Part shown: positions 42,313-51,184 of the stretch, piece by piece
Numbering within the stretch: the stretch's first letter is position 1
How the letters are laid out: every line of letters starts with the position of its first letter
Source of the DNA: Paenibacillus pectinilyticus
GTDB taxonomy: Bacteria > Bacillota > Bacilli > Paenibacillales > NBRC-103111
Reading direction: 5' to 3'
Assembly (NCBI RefSeq): GCF_001700435.1
Contig: NZ_LYPC01000020.1
Span: 249,678 to 313,677, forward strand
DNA length: 64,000 bases
Translations under genes and position numbers: made by a program
Notes under the pieces: model-generated
Database searches by the model: none
What the model was told of the DNA's origin: nothing
The model's input: the letters and a program-made list of their open reading frames with translations, nothing else

Positions 42313-42927
42313 TTAGTTACTGGTATATCCGTAGTGCGCGATGACCGGTTGTGATGATTGTATTGATCCTTGTTGTGGATATCCACTATATTGGGAATTC
42401 TGATCTTGGTAGCCGCCATAATGAGAAATGACAGGCTGTGAGGCGTAATGAGAGTTAGAATTAAACTGGGATGCATAGTTAGGCTGAATGCTGTGCTGGG
42501 AATTCTGTGCTTGATAGCCACCGTAATGAGAAATGACAGGCTGTGAGGCGTATTGAGCGTTAGCAAATATTTGAGATGCATGGTTAGGCTGAAAGCTGTG
42601 CTGGGAATTCTGTACCTGGTAACCGCCATAATGAGAAATGACCGGCTGTGAGGCGTACTGAGAGTAAGCATTCATTTGGGATGCATGGTTAGGCTGATTG
42701 CTGTGCTGAGAATTTTGTGCTTGGTAGCCGCCATAATGAGAAATGACAGGCTGTGAGACGTATTGAGAGTAAGCATTGATTTGAGATGCATGGTTAGGCT
42801 GATTGCTGCGCTGGGAATTTTGTGCTTGGTAGCCTCCGTAATGAGAAATGATCGGGTCATGCGAAGTATTAGAATTAGCATATCCGTTTGTAAAAGACGA
42901 TTGAGATGCATTGTTGAATTGATTCAT
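42313..42927 (-). CDS. Q/N/S/Y-rich protein with five 35-residue repeats
   Basis: 204 residues, no signal peptide or membrane segment. After a 25-residue head it consists of a 35-residue unit repeated five times, each with PVISHYGGYQAQNSQ followed by a QPNHASQ-type half; the last is truncated at PVIAHYGYTSN. The 105-bp DNA period is exact (repeat starts near 42420, 42525, 42630, 42735 and 42840). Composition (Gln, Asn, Ser, Tyr, His) is that of low-complexity spore-coat or exosporium proteins, and the adjacent cotJ genes agree. GGGAGGG precedes the ATG. Function unknown; tyrosine-rich repeats could be cross-linked. Confidence 0.75.
   Translation of the reverse strand: MNQFNNASQSSFTNGYANSNTSHDPIISHYGGYQAQNSQRSNQPNHASQINAYSQYVSQPVISHYGGYQAQNSQHSNQPNHASQMNAYSQYASQPVISHYGGYQVQNSQHSFQPNHASQIFANAQYASQPVISHYGGYQAQNSQHSIQPNYASQFNSNSHYASQPVISHYGGYQDQNSQYSGYPQQGSIQSSQPVIAHYGYTSN
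42720..42927. other. Head and first repeats of the Q/N/Y-rich gene
   Basis: The DNA repeats of the gene at 42313-42927 are diverged at synonymous positions and so are kept as protein repeats, not as recent DNA amplification. Confidence 0.4.
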
Positions 42928-43124
42928 TTTGAAGTCCCTCCCAAAATATCTAAATTGGCCTTAGAAGCCTACATTATTATTAGGATTCAGCCTGCTTTTA
43001 TCCTGTGAATAATTGGTTATTTATCCGTACAGGATTACTTGATAAATCGATGTTATGAAGAGAACTTCCCACTTCCCATGGTATTGTAACAGAGGGGGAT
43101 GTAACTAAACCGAGTAAATATGAA

Positions 43125-43158
43125 AATAACCCAAGGAATTAGCATCCTTTGGGTTATT
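43125..43158. terminator. Terminator-like hairpin
   Basis: AATAACCCAAGGA pairs with TCCTTTGGGTTATT (one bulge). It lies downstream of the small minus-strand gene at 43214 and probably ends that transcript. Confidence 0.7.
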
Positions 43159-43213
43159 GTTTGTTTAGAATTGAATTGATTCCTAACTACATCGTATAAC
43201 AGTATATTCGCAT

Positions 43214-43315
43214 TTATTTTCCCTTCATAGCAAAGTAAATCGGAAAAGATACAGCTGTTGCAATTCCCAATGAACTAGCAATTAAACGTGCAGAGATGAA
43301 CGATTTATTTTTCAA
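43214..43315 (-). CDS. 33-residue membrane peptide, candidate small gene
   Basis: A TTG at 43315 follows AGGAGG at 9 nt and gives 33 residues: a basic N-terminus (MKNKSFISAR), one hydrophobic helix (LIASSLGIATAVSFPIYFA) and a KGK tail. A terminator lies 55 bp downstream. The start signal is very good, but short frames are easy to find by chance, and I do not recognise the family. Confidence 0.45.
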   Translation of the reverse strand: MKNKSFISARLIASSLGIATAVSFPIYFAMKGK

Positions 43316-43369
43316 ATTGAAAAACCTCCTGAGAATATGTTGTATCAAACCCACCACCCGTTCTGAAGT

Positions 43370-43960
43370 TCATTCAGACTTCAAATCATCGAAAGTAATT
43401 GCTTCATACATTGGCCGCTTGTTTAAATGACTCCGGTAAAGCATAACTTCATTTGATTTCCACGAAAGTAGGTCTTCTGGGGAAGAATTAAGCATCGTTA
43501 AAGTACTCAACTTATTACGATCAAATGAAGTCTTGCTTATGTAATTGCGTGCAAGTGTTAAGTGTGGGTGAAAATTACGATCTTCAATAGAAAAGCCAAG
43601 TGGCGTAAGTGCCTCGGCTACCCGTTTCTGTAAGTTGCGAAGCGCCTCTACGTCGCCGCCGACACCGGCCCACAGCACAGAAGGCTGGGTCGATCGACCG
43701 AAAAAGCCGAGGGGTTCCACACGAAGAGAGAGTGGACTAGTTACTGTCATTATTTCATGCAGAACTTGGTTAATGCGAAGGACACTTCCTGACGGTGTAT
43801 CCCCGAGAAACTGCAGCGTAATATGCAGGTCCCCAGGATGAACCCATTTACGAAAAGACAGATGTGGTTTGATTTGATCGATCCAGCTGGCGAATGCATG
43901 CTTTATTCCGGGCGGGACCGGTACAGCAACAAATAATCGCACTAGATTGACTTGATTCAT
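43370..43960 (-). CDS. thpR: RNA 2',3'-cyclic phosphodiesterase ThpR (2H phosphoesterase)
   Basis: 196 residues from the ATG at 43960; another ATG at 43984 is in frame and neither has a strong ribosome site. Family members start close to RLFVAVPVP, which favours 43960. The two catalytic histidine motifs are HITLQFLG (about residue 45) and HPHLTLAR (about 130), the hallmark of the 2H superfamily. The enzyme opens 2',3'-cyclic phosphates on RNA ends. Monocistronic on the minus strand. Confidence 0.88.
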   Translation of the reverse strand: MNQVNLVRLFVAVPVPPGIKHAFASWIDQIKPHLSFRKWVHPGDLHITLQFLGDTPSGSVLRINQVLHEIMTVTSPLSLRVEPLGFFGRSTQPSVLWAGVGGDVEALRNLQKRVAEALTPLGFSIEDRNFHPHLTLARNYISKTSFDRNKLSTLTMLNSSPEDLLSWKSNEVMLYRSHLNKRPMYEAITFDDLKSE

Positions 43961-44091
43961 TATAGCCTCGCTCGCATTCATCATAGGGTGTTTTGTTCAG
44001 TTGTAGCATACCCAATATTTGCTCACACCAATTCATTTCTCAATGCATGAACACTTCATAACTGCTTTTAGTAACTTAAAAATAACATAAC

Positions 44092-44292
44092 CTAGTACTC
44101 CAATACTGTGCCTGTATTTTTGTAACTAGTCACGTGTTTGTTATCTATTACACTGTTATCTGGCAAAGGAGAATAGTCTGTATTCATCGTAACAGCTCTC
44201 GTACTACTTTTTATACTTAAGCTATTAACCGCATAAAAATTGAATGTTAATGTTAAAAGAATAGAAATTGTAACTATGATGATCTTTCTCAT
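44092..44292 (-). CDS. Small secreted peptide of unknown function
   Basis: 66 residues: a basic start MRKII, a hydrophobic signal segment (IIVTISILLTLTFNFYAV) and a hydrophilic tail of about 45 residues rich in Ser/Thr/Asn. AAGGAG lies 7 nt before the ATG. No homology recognised. It may be an exported or signal-like peptide. Confidence 0.55.
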   Translation of the reverse strand: MRKIIIVTISILLTLTFNFYAVNSLSIKSSTRAVTMNTDYSPLPDNSVIDNKHVTSYKNTGTVLEY

Positions 44293-44463
44293 TGAGTGTC
44301 TCCTTTTTAACCATGATATGAATTCAATGTTAGCATGTCCAAATTAAAGATCTTTTAATGTCGCGAGATATCGACCAGATCCCCTAGTTGTGTAACAAGG
44401 GCAAGGGAATTGTCAATATGTATATGAAATAGGAAAAAGACCTCCATAAATTGGAGATCTTCA

Positions 44464-45709
44464 TTACTTTGCAGTCTTTCCTTCTTGAATTGGTTTTATA
44501 GCGAATAAAGCAAGAAGCGCAGCAACTACACAAGTACCAGAGATACAATAGAACATAAGTTGAGGTGAAAATTTCACAAGAACTGAAGCCAGTGGGGGAC
44601 CAACTGCAACGCCAATGAACCTCATAGAGCTATAGATGGAAGTTATTGTACCTCTTTCTCCTTTATCTATTCCTTCCGTTATCAAGGAATCTAAGCAGGG
44701 TAGAGTAACACCTATCCCAATGCCTGCAATACTAATTAAAGTGATTAACCAGTATAGGGATTGAACCATGCCAGATACGACAAGTGAGGCAGTAATAATT
44801 ACTACTCCACATAGAGTGATCCACTTCATTAATATCTTATTTTCACCAATTTTTTTGCCAGTAATGAATGACGCAAGGCATAGCACGGCAGAAGGGATGG
44901 CAATCACGCATCCTTTCCATATGCCTTTAATATGGTATTTGTCCTCAAGTGTGTCTGATAAATAGAACAGTGTCCCAAAAATAACAAACATACAGATGCA
45001 ACCTATAGCAAAAATAGCGGATAACCACCGGCCATTGTTCATAAATATTTGCTTAAGGCTTTGAAGAAAGTGCTTAAAGGTTACTTTTTCTTCATTCTTA
45101 TCTTTTTTCTTGGGAGATTTAACTAGAAAGGCAACTAATATAGTAGATACTACACACAACACAGGGATGGTTAGAAACGGAAGAAACCAAACCACGGAAG
45201 CCAGTACCGAACCTAAAATAGGACTCAGAACTTTACCCAGCGTGTTGGCTGTTTCTACAATTCCTAGGTTTTTACTAACTTCACTTTCATTTTTGTACAT
45301 ATCGCCGACAAGTGGAAGCACTATAGGGAACGCCCCCGCGGCTCCAACCCCTTGTAACGCACGGCCTAGCATAATGACCACATAGGGGTGTTCTAGCCAA
45401 CAAGCGCCTAAACCAGAAATCAAACCACCAATTCCAGTGATGAGTAAACTCGGGATAATGATGATCTTCCTGCCAAAAACGATCCGACAAATACCCAGCA
45501 ATCGGAATGAGTATGATAGCAACTGCAGAGTAAACGGTAATTAATAAGCTCACTTGAAACGACGTTATTTGTAACTTGTTACGAATTGAGGGAAGAACGG
45601 GAATTAACATTGAGTTTCCCAACGTCATAATTAATGGGATGGATGCAATTGAAAGTAGGCTCCATTTATTTGTTTCAAGATCCTGTGCCTTGCCATAAGG
45701 AATACACAT
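44464..45709 (-). pseudogene. MFS multidrug-type transporter, single frameshift
   Basis: The ATG at 45709 (AGAGGTGAT upstream) opens an MFS protein with motif TLGNSMLIPVLPSIRN and reads to GYLSDRF, where the frame breaks in a run of five T (45473-45482 region); one T fewer restores GYLSDRFGRKIIIIPSLL and the rest to KPIQEGKTAK at 44464. The rebuilt protein is about 415 residues with 12 helices, resembling Bacillus YitG-type drug exporters. One lesion in a homopolymer could also be a sequencing error or phase-variable tract. Confidence 0.8.
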
Positions 45710-45802
45710 TATCACCTCTGGTTTAATTTCTGCAATCATTATCAAATCAATCCAATGAGATTTAATATTTTTAAGTAAATTCTCATACGGTCAACAACCC
45801 AT

Positions 45803-46666
45803 TTACTGAATCTTGTTATCTACATAACGCCCATGGTTTGGGACAGCTATCCGTTTGAAATCGGCCACCAATTGAGACAATCCACTTGTTAATTCCTCGC
45901 CAGAGATAGATACTCCATGGCCGGTAATGGCTACGCTCGGCTTTAAAGCTTCTAGCTTTCTGACCGATTGCTCAGCCTCATGCCAATCAGTTGTAAAATA
46001 TACCGGTGGCCCTGTTAGCTGCTTTTTCTGAATTAGAACTTTGTACAGTGAATCCTGCTCAACCGTTACAAAAGCATCACCTGCAATAAGCGCCCTGTCC
46101 TTATCCCGAAAAAGCGAGACATGCCCAGGCGTATGGCCTGGTGTATGGATCCACCGCCATCCTGGCATGCCAGGGATACTGCTATTAGAGGGGAAAGTTC
46201 GTACATGACTCCCAAGATTAATAGGTTCATTAGGAAAGAATGGTGAGATCTTGGCTAGAAGTCCGCCTTCAACAGAGCCGTCAGGTTCCGGATAACTGGC
46301 TTGGCCAGTTAAATAAGGTATTTCTAACTCGTGGGCATACACCACTACATTCCAAACGTCAACGAGATCAATAACAGCGCCAACGTGATCAAAGTGTCCA
46401 TGTGTTAGAAGAATGGCCTTTGGTATCGAGCCTGCACCAAAACGATCTTCTACGGCTTTCAGAATATGTTTAGCGGAATGCGGCATGCCAGTATCCACTA
46501 ACACCCATTCTTCGGCAGTGCCAACCATACTTATGTTGACGATCTGGTTGGTATAGCAGAATAGATCGGGGCTAACCTCTTCACCTTCACCGCTTCTAAC
46601 GGAAGTCATAGGTATATAATGATTTGCCATATTATCTTCCATATCCCCAAGCTGATGATGATGCAT
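45803..46666 (-). CDS. Metallo-beta-lactamase-fold hydrolase
   Basis: 287 residues with the MBL metal motif LTHGHFDHVG (about residue 85), the later histidine in HTPGHTPGHVSLF (about 170), Asp in LIAGDAFVTV and the C-terminal GHG. GGGGGAAG lies 11 nt before the ATG at 46666. Size and motifs suit glyoxalase-II-like or lactonase-like hydrolases of the YflN type; the substrate is unknown. No signal peptide. Confidence 0.82.
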   Translation of the reverse strand: MHHHQLGDMEDNMANHYIPMTSVRSGEGEEVSPDLFCYTNQIVNISMVGTAEEWVLVDTGMPHSAKHILKAVEDRFGAGSIPKAILLTHGHFDHVGAVIDLVDVWNVVVYAHELEIPYLTGQASYPEPDGSVEGGLLAKISPFFPNEPINLGSHVRTFPSNSSIPGMPGWRWIHTPGHTPGHVSLFRDKDRALIAGDAFVTVEQDSLYKVLIQKKQLTGPPVYFTTDWHEAEQSVRKLEALKPSVAITGHGVSISGEELTSGLSQLVADFKRIAVPNHGRYVDNKIQ

Positions 46667-46808
46667 TCTAATAACTTCCCCCTATTGTAATGTGACTTGA
46701 AATTTTAGATAGTATGTCCAAGCAAACTTGATAGTTATAAATAGAATTAAATTACTGAAAAAGTAAATTTTGATTATTTTTAGGACATAATACAACAGAG
46801 GTGATAAC

Positions 46809-46910
46809 ATGCGTTGTTTACTTTGCGAAAATGAGCAAATGTTAAAAGGTAAAAAGACGAAGTGTTTTATATGTACCATTATCAATGGGCGAAACTCACC
46901 TAGAATTTAA
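46809..46910 (+). CDS. 33-residue zinc-ribbon peptide, candidate small gene
   Basis: An ATG at 46809 with AGAGGTGAT upstream encodes MRCLLCENEQ, then KCFICTI: two CxxC pairs 13 residues apart, enough for one zinc site, with a basic linker (KGKKTK). The stop falls 26 bp before the RNase J remnant begins. A similar micro-protein family is not known to me. Confidence 0.45.
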   Translation: MRCLLCENEQMLKGKKTKCFICTIINGRNSPRI

Positions 46911-46935
46911 GCATAAGCGATGGAGGTTTTTTTTT

Positions 46936-47998
46936 TTGAAATCGATCCAGGATAAGCTATCAATCGTAGCTCTTGGTGGTGTGAACAAATTTGGAAAAAT
47001 ATGTACATTCAATATAACGATGTCATCATTGTTATCGACTGTGGTTCCAAATTTTCCAGATGAAAGCCTGTTGGGCATTGATCTAATTATTCCTGATATC
47101 TCATATTTGCTTAAAAATAAAGATGAAGTGAGATGTTTGATTATTACACAATGACACTAAGATCATATTGGCGGTATTCCCTATATTATTAAACAGTTGA
47201 ACTTGCCCATTTATGCTACGCGACTTACCCTTGGCCTAATTAAGGAGAAATTGAAAGAACACGGACTTCTGGGCACGACTACACTACACGAGATTGATGC
47301 AAATACTAACCTTACATTAGGTGGGTGGGATTCCGCTAAGTTTCTTTCGAACGAACCACAGCATTCCTGATTGCTTAGGTATCGTCTTCGATACCCCGCA
47401 AGGCGTAGTTGTACATACAGGTGATTTTTAGTTTGATTTAACTCCAGTAAACGAGCAATATGCAGATATTCATAAAATGGCAGCGATCGGTCAATGGTAA
47501 CGGGCATGCATGTATCCGGTCATGCCAGTCAGGAAGAATTAAAGCTCATGCTCACATTAATAAAATCTACATACTTTATCCCAATTCATGGCGATTATCG
47601 GATGCTGTATCAGCATCGTTTATTAGCTGAAGCTGTTGGTGTGAATTCGGATAACATTTTTATTATCAATAACGGCGCGGTAGTTGACTTTACAGGCTCT
47701 ATCGCTCGTCAAGAGCGTCATATTCCGAATGGGAATACGCTAGTAGATGGACTTGGTATTGGAGATATTGGTCATATTGTTTTACGAGATCGGAAAGTGT
47801 TATCTGAAGATGGCATCTTGATTTTTTTGCTTTCACTCAGTAAATCGGATTGCAGTAACGACCATCACACAGCTGCAAGAGACAAAAACGAACCAATGGG
47901 GGCTCTACAAACAAGCGCTTAAAGAAGCGGTTGGCAAATATTTATATACCCAGACTAAAAGAAGGCCGATGATATTGCCGATTATCATTCAGGTTTAA
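46936..47998 (+). pseudogene. rnj: Ribonuclease J, multiply disrupted
   Basis: TTG at 46936 after GGAGG opens LSIVALGGVNKFGKI and FPDESLLGIDLIIPDISYLL, the RNase J N-terminus. After IIT the expected HGHEDH is lost to a stop (TGA at 47152-47154); the sequence DHIGGIPYIIKQLNLPIYAT follows in another frame. Further pieces are [24 protein letters not shown], a deletion near 47490 of most of the beta-CASP domain, then GHASQEELKLML and IPIHGDYRMLYQH, and the end AVGKYLYTQTKRRPMILPII. At least four lesions. An intact paralogue must be elsewhere, as RNase J is usually needed. Confidence 0.9.
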
Positions 47999-48079
47999 TA
48001 TACGCCGAGAATAAGAGTGGAAAATAACGCCATAATATAGCTGGAAGTCTATTTACCCATAAAGGAGGATACAACTACG

Positions 48080-48268
48080 ATGACATCAAGTAGAGGACAT
48101 CAAGGCGCACATGGGGCTGGTCAAATTGTTGAACAACTGAACAATCAAACCGAAGCTGCAGAACAAATTCAAGGAAGTAATCAAGTAGATCAAGAGATCC
48201 AGGCAGCCGCGAACGAACATAGTTCAGAGTTGGATGAAATCTTCAATAATGATAATGATAGCGACTAG
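48080..48268 (+). CDS. Small hydrophilic acidic protein
   Basis: 62 residues, Gln/Asn/Glu-rich (GQIVEQLNNQTEAAEQIQGS), without hydrophobic segments, ending in an Asp/Asn run. AAAGGAGG lies 10 nt before the ATG and a strong terminator follows, so it is a real transcript unit. Composition resembles small acid-soluble or coat-associated spore peptides; the family is not recognised. Confidence 0.6.
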   Translation: MTSSRGHQGAHGAGQIVEQLNNQTEAAEQIQGSNQVDQEIQAAANEHSSELDEIFNNDNDSD

Positions 48269-48289
48269 TTAAAGTACTTTAAAGTGAAT

Positions 48290-48322
48290 TAGGCTTACTC
48301 CTGCTGATTTAGGAGTAAGCCT
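48290..48322. terminator. Bidirectional terminator
   Basis: TAGGCTTACTCCT pairs perfectly with AGGAGTAAGCCTA; it separates the small acidic gene from the convergent Mn catalase gene. Confidence 0.85.
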
Positions 48323-48338
48323 ATAAGTATAAATGCTT

Positions 48339-49208
48339 TTAAACAAACATATCTTGCAATCCTGGACTATGCTCATTTGGCATGTCAGGTAGTTGAGGAA
48401 CCGGGAATCCCATCGGCGGCGGGGTTACTAAAAGCTGGCCTTTATTTCTACTTGGTGAAGCACCTTGGTAGACCTCAGCGATTCGTGTATCATCTAAACG
48501 AAAGTTAAACTGAATATTATGATAACCCATCTCTACAAATTTTCTGCATTCTGGATACTTGTTAATATCGTAATTAGGAACAGGGAACAGTTTCCCCCAA
48601 TCAACACCTAGGGTTTCTAAAGCTTTGGCAAAAGCATTTTGGTGTGCATTATCACGAACGATGAGGAACCCAAGCGTCTCTCTTAACGTTTTATTCGAAC
48701 TCATTTCATAAATTCTGGTTTTTTGAAGGACTCCTGTTGATTCGAGAACTAAATTATTTAATAAATCAGCAATCAGATTACCATGTGAGTATACCCAGGA
48801 ACCATTCCAGGGGTTGCCGCCAGCATCTACGGGTAAAGAGGCTTGAGCGCCGACAATGAAATGGTGGGGATTTGCATGTTTGAGTGCTTCATCAAGTGGT
48901 GCGGCATCGATACCTGCGTTTCCTACACCAAAGGATTTACCAGAATCGTTCAGTAATTGATTTATCGTATTTTGAACCAGTTCAACGTGAGAAATCTCTT
49001 CTAGAAATACCCCGCGGATTAAATCGCGATATTGTGTAGCATTACCTCGGAAATTAGAGCTTTGAAAAGAATATTGCATCATGGTTCTCATCTCACCAAA
49101 TTGCCCGCCTAGGGCTTCTTGTAAGACTTTAGCTGCTGCTGGATCAGGTTTGTCCGGAACAATTTGATTAATTAGTTCTTCTTTATAGTAATACATACAA
49201 TCACTCAT
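48339..49208 (-). CDS. Manganese catalase
   Basis: 289-residue non-heme catalase with a ferritin-like core. Ligand-bearing helices are seen as QFGEMRTMMQYSFQS (about residues 36-50), FLEEISHVELVQ (about 70) and RDNAHQNAFAKAL (about 190). The Pro-rich C-terminal tail (TPPPMGFPVPQLP) is the subunit-linking arm. Removes H2O2 using a dimanganese site. YdbD-like catalases are often coat-associated in bacilli, which fits the cotJ cluster 6.5 kb away. A start at 49208 is accepted, though the ribosome site is weak. Confidence 0.88.
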   Translation of the reverse strand: MSDCMYYYKEELINQIVPDKPDPAAAKVLQEALGGQFGEMRTMMQYSFQSSNFRGNATQYRDLIRGVFLEEISHVELVQNTINQLLNDSGKSFGVGNAGIDAAPLDEALKHANPHHFIVGAQASLPVDAGGNPWNGSWVYSHGNLIADLLNNLVLESTGVLQKTRIYEMSSNKTLRETLGFLIVRDNAHQNAFAKALETLGVDWGKLFPVPNYDINKYPECRKFVEMGYHNIQFNFRLDDTRIAEVYQGASPSRNKGQLLVTPPPMGFPVPQLPDMPNEHSPGLQDMFV

Positions 49209-49389
49209 TTCTTTTGATGTTTAAATGGGGTATGGGGTTTATTTAGTCATCTAATGTTTTCTCCTATATGTAAATCATTTATACGAATAATAGAGAACCC
49301 ACTAAGCCCACTAAATGGATGGTGTAGAGTAATTCGAAAAACACATAATAGTGATGTTCCAAATTAATTAAGATGGGTGGGCTATAGTC

Positions 49390-49509
49390 ATGACGAACCA
49401 GAAAAAGAGCATAAAATCAGCAAAGCAAAAAAACCAAAAGCCAAGTAACAATAACAAAAGCAGCAGCAATAACGGTATTGATGATGCAAATATTAATTCT
49501 GGTGGTTAA
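49390..49509 (+). CDS. 39-residue Lys/Asn/Ser-rich peptide, candidate small gene
   Basis: The ATG at 49390 gives a very basic, disordered peptide (MTNQKKSIKSAKQKNQK, then Asn/Ser repeats, ending DDANINSGG). The upstream GGGTGGG is a modest ribosome site, but a good terminator follows at 49538-49570, arguing for expression. Similar tiny basic proteins are known in spores; identity not established. Confidence 0.45.
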   Translation: MTNQKKSIKSAKQKNQKPSNNNKSSSNNGIDDANINSGG

Positions 49510-49537
49510 TAATTAAACAAATTAGTAGCCTCAACAA

Positions 49538-49570
49538 AGACCCTTACTTCAAATTGAAGTGAGGGTCTTC
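49538..49570 (+). terminator. Terminator after the 39-residue gene
   Basis: AGACCCTTACTTCAA pairs with TTGAAGTGAGGGTCTT (G-T wobble), followed by CTGT. Confidence 0.75.
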
Positions 49571-49812
49571 TGTATAGTTGTTTCAAAGGTGGTAATATCG
49601 TTTGAAATAAAGTATATGTCATCATAGTTTATGTTGAGTGAGTAATGAATGTAGAGGGTAAAAACCTACCCTATTGGAAAATGAGATAGACTTAAACTTT
49701 TGCAATACATAATAGGACTGTAATGTATCTGAATAGTGGGCCGAGATAGCTTGTAATTCAATACTATTTAAAGCTTGGTTTTTCACCGTAGAAGTCTAAT
49801 CAATTGAGCGAA
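49571..49812. other. AT-rich intergenic stretch downstream of manC
   Basis: No gene is seen. It holds only a short AGGGTA/TACCCT hairpin near 49655-49674. Confidence 0.4.
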
Positions 49813-51153
49813 TTACCAGTGAATTGCATAACGAGTGATATCTTCTTGCGCAAGTTCTTTCCCCAATACGACTTCCATTAACTCAAGATGAGTAACTGCC
49901 TTAATTCCATGCTTGATGCCTGCTGGAATTTGTAAAGCATCACCCGCCTGAAGCATGTACAGTTTATCCTCCATAAGGATTTCTGCACAACCTGACAAAA
50001 TCGTTACGATTTCTTGACAATTGTGATGCTGATGATAACTTGTATTGTTTCCTTGAGTGAGATTCACTTTCTTAATCATGGTTTCATTCCCATCATCTTT
50101 CTTCCAATAATCAATTATTCGATAGGAACCCCATCGTTTCTCTGCATACATCGGAATAGGGGAAATATCAGCGAGTATTTCCTTAATTTGATTAGCTTTA
50201 TCCTTATTTGCGATTATAATCCCGTTAGAATTAGCCGCAACAATGATATCTGGAACGCCAATAATTTTAATTGGATAAGGCAGTTCATTGACAATGTGGG
50301 AATTGACTGCATCATCTGAGATTCTACCTAAACCGATAACTCGATCCTCGAAATGACTGCAGAGCGTTGTCCAGCTCCCCAGATCGCTCCAGAAACCTTC
50401 ATATCCCAAGACGACAACAGACTGTGTGTGCTCGACTACTTCTCGATCAAAGCTTAGATTTGCAAGGTTCTCGTAATTTGCTAACCATGTATCAAATTGA
50501 TCAGGAAATCCACTATTATGCAAATAAGTAAGCATGAATTTTAAGGGGAAAGCAAATACGCCACAGTTCCACATAGCGTGATGCTCTATTAAACTGATGG
50601 CTATTTTTTCATTTGGCTTCTCAATGAACTGACTGACGAAGGCATACTCGTCACACTCCTTAGGCAGTACGGGAACAATATAGCCTAATTGATCTGAGGG
50701 GTTAATTGGTTTCGTTCCCAAGAGTGCAAGATCTGCGTTTGAACGTGAAAGAACTTCAGGAAAGCAGTGAAGTAACTGAAAAAAAGCAGTATCTACATAT
50801 GTGTCAACGGGAAGAATACAAATCGTTTCATTTGGATCCACTTGAATTTTCTCATGAAGATAACTTATGGCTAAAGCGGCAGCTGTAAAGGTTCCTCTTT
50901 TATAAGGTTCTGCTATGATCGGAATGTGTTCACCAACATAGGTGCGCGTAATCTCCATTTGACTTTGATGAGTAACAATATAGGTGGATTGAAGCAGTCC
51001 GACCTCATCTAATTGTCTGCATATTCGCCCAATCATTGATTCGCTGACACCATCTTGGCTTTTTAATAGTTTAAGAAACACTTTAGAGCGAATCTCGTTG
51101 GATAAAGGCCATAGTCTTTTTCCCGACCCCCCGCACAATAGTACAATACGCAA
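49813..51153 (-). CDS. manC: Mannose-1-phosphate guanylyltransferase with cupin domain (ManC)
   Basis: 446 residues. The N-terminus MRIVLLCGGSGKRLWPLSNE is the nucleotidyltransferase signature (GGSGKRLWPLS); the GDP-mannose motif FIEKPNEKIA and WNCGVFAF follow at about 180-205. Residues 330-446 are a type-II phosphomannose-isomerase cupin (RWGSYRIID, YHQHHNCQEIVTILSG, GDALQIPAGIKHGI). It makes GDP-mannose for surface polysaccharide and is followed, on the same strand, by a ruined GT4 gene and DUF6492, so it belonged to a polysaccharide locus. Confidence 0.9.
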   Translation of the reverse strand: MRIVLLCGGSGKRLWPLSNEIRSKVFLKLLKSQDGVSESMIGRICRQLDEVGLLQSTYIVTHQSQMEITRTYVGEHIPIIAEPYKRGTFTAAALAISYLHEKIQVDPNETICILPVDTYVDTAFFQLLHCFPEVLSRSNADLALLGTKPINPSDQLGYIVPVLPKECDEYAFVSQFIEKPNEKIAISLIEHHAMWNCGVFAFPLKFMLTYLHNSGFPDQFDTWLANYENLANLSFDREVVEHTQSVVVLGYEGFWSDLGSWTTLCSHFEDRVIGLGRISDDAVNSHIVNELPYPIKIIGVPDIIVAANSNGIIIANKDKANQIKEILADISPIPMYAEKRWGSYRIIDYWKKDDGNETMIKKVNLTQGNNTSYHQHHNCQEIVTILSGCAEILMEDKLYMLQAGDALQIPAGIKHGIKAVTHLELMEVVLGKELAQEDITRYAIHW

Positions 51154-51184
51154 GTTATATACGCCTCCTTGGGGTATAGCATCC

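Noticed and set aside
42300..42671. Minus-strand frame with repeats overlapping the Q/N/Y-rich gene
   Set aside because: It is the alternative frame of the same 105-bp repeats; the 42313-42927 frame is longer, has the ribosome site and a sensible composition.
42420..42850. CRISPR-like array
   Set aside because: The 105-bp periodicity is that of coding repeats without unique spacers.
46682..46885. Minus-strand 67-codon frame upstream of the MBL gene
   Set aside because: AT-rich chance frame opposite the zinc-ribbon micro-gene; no start signal.
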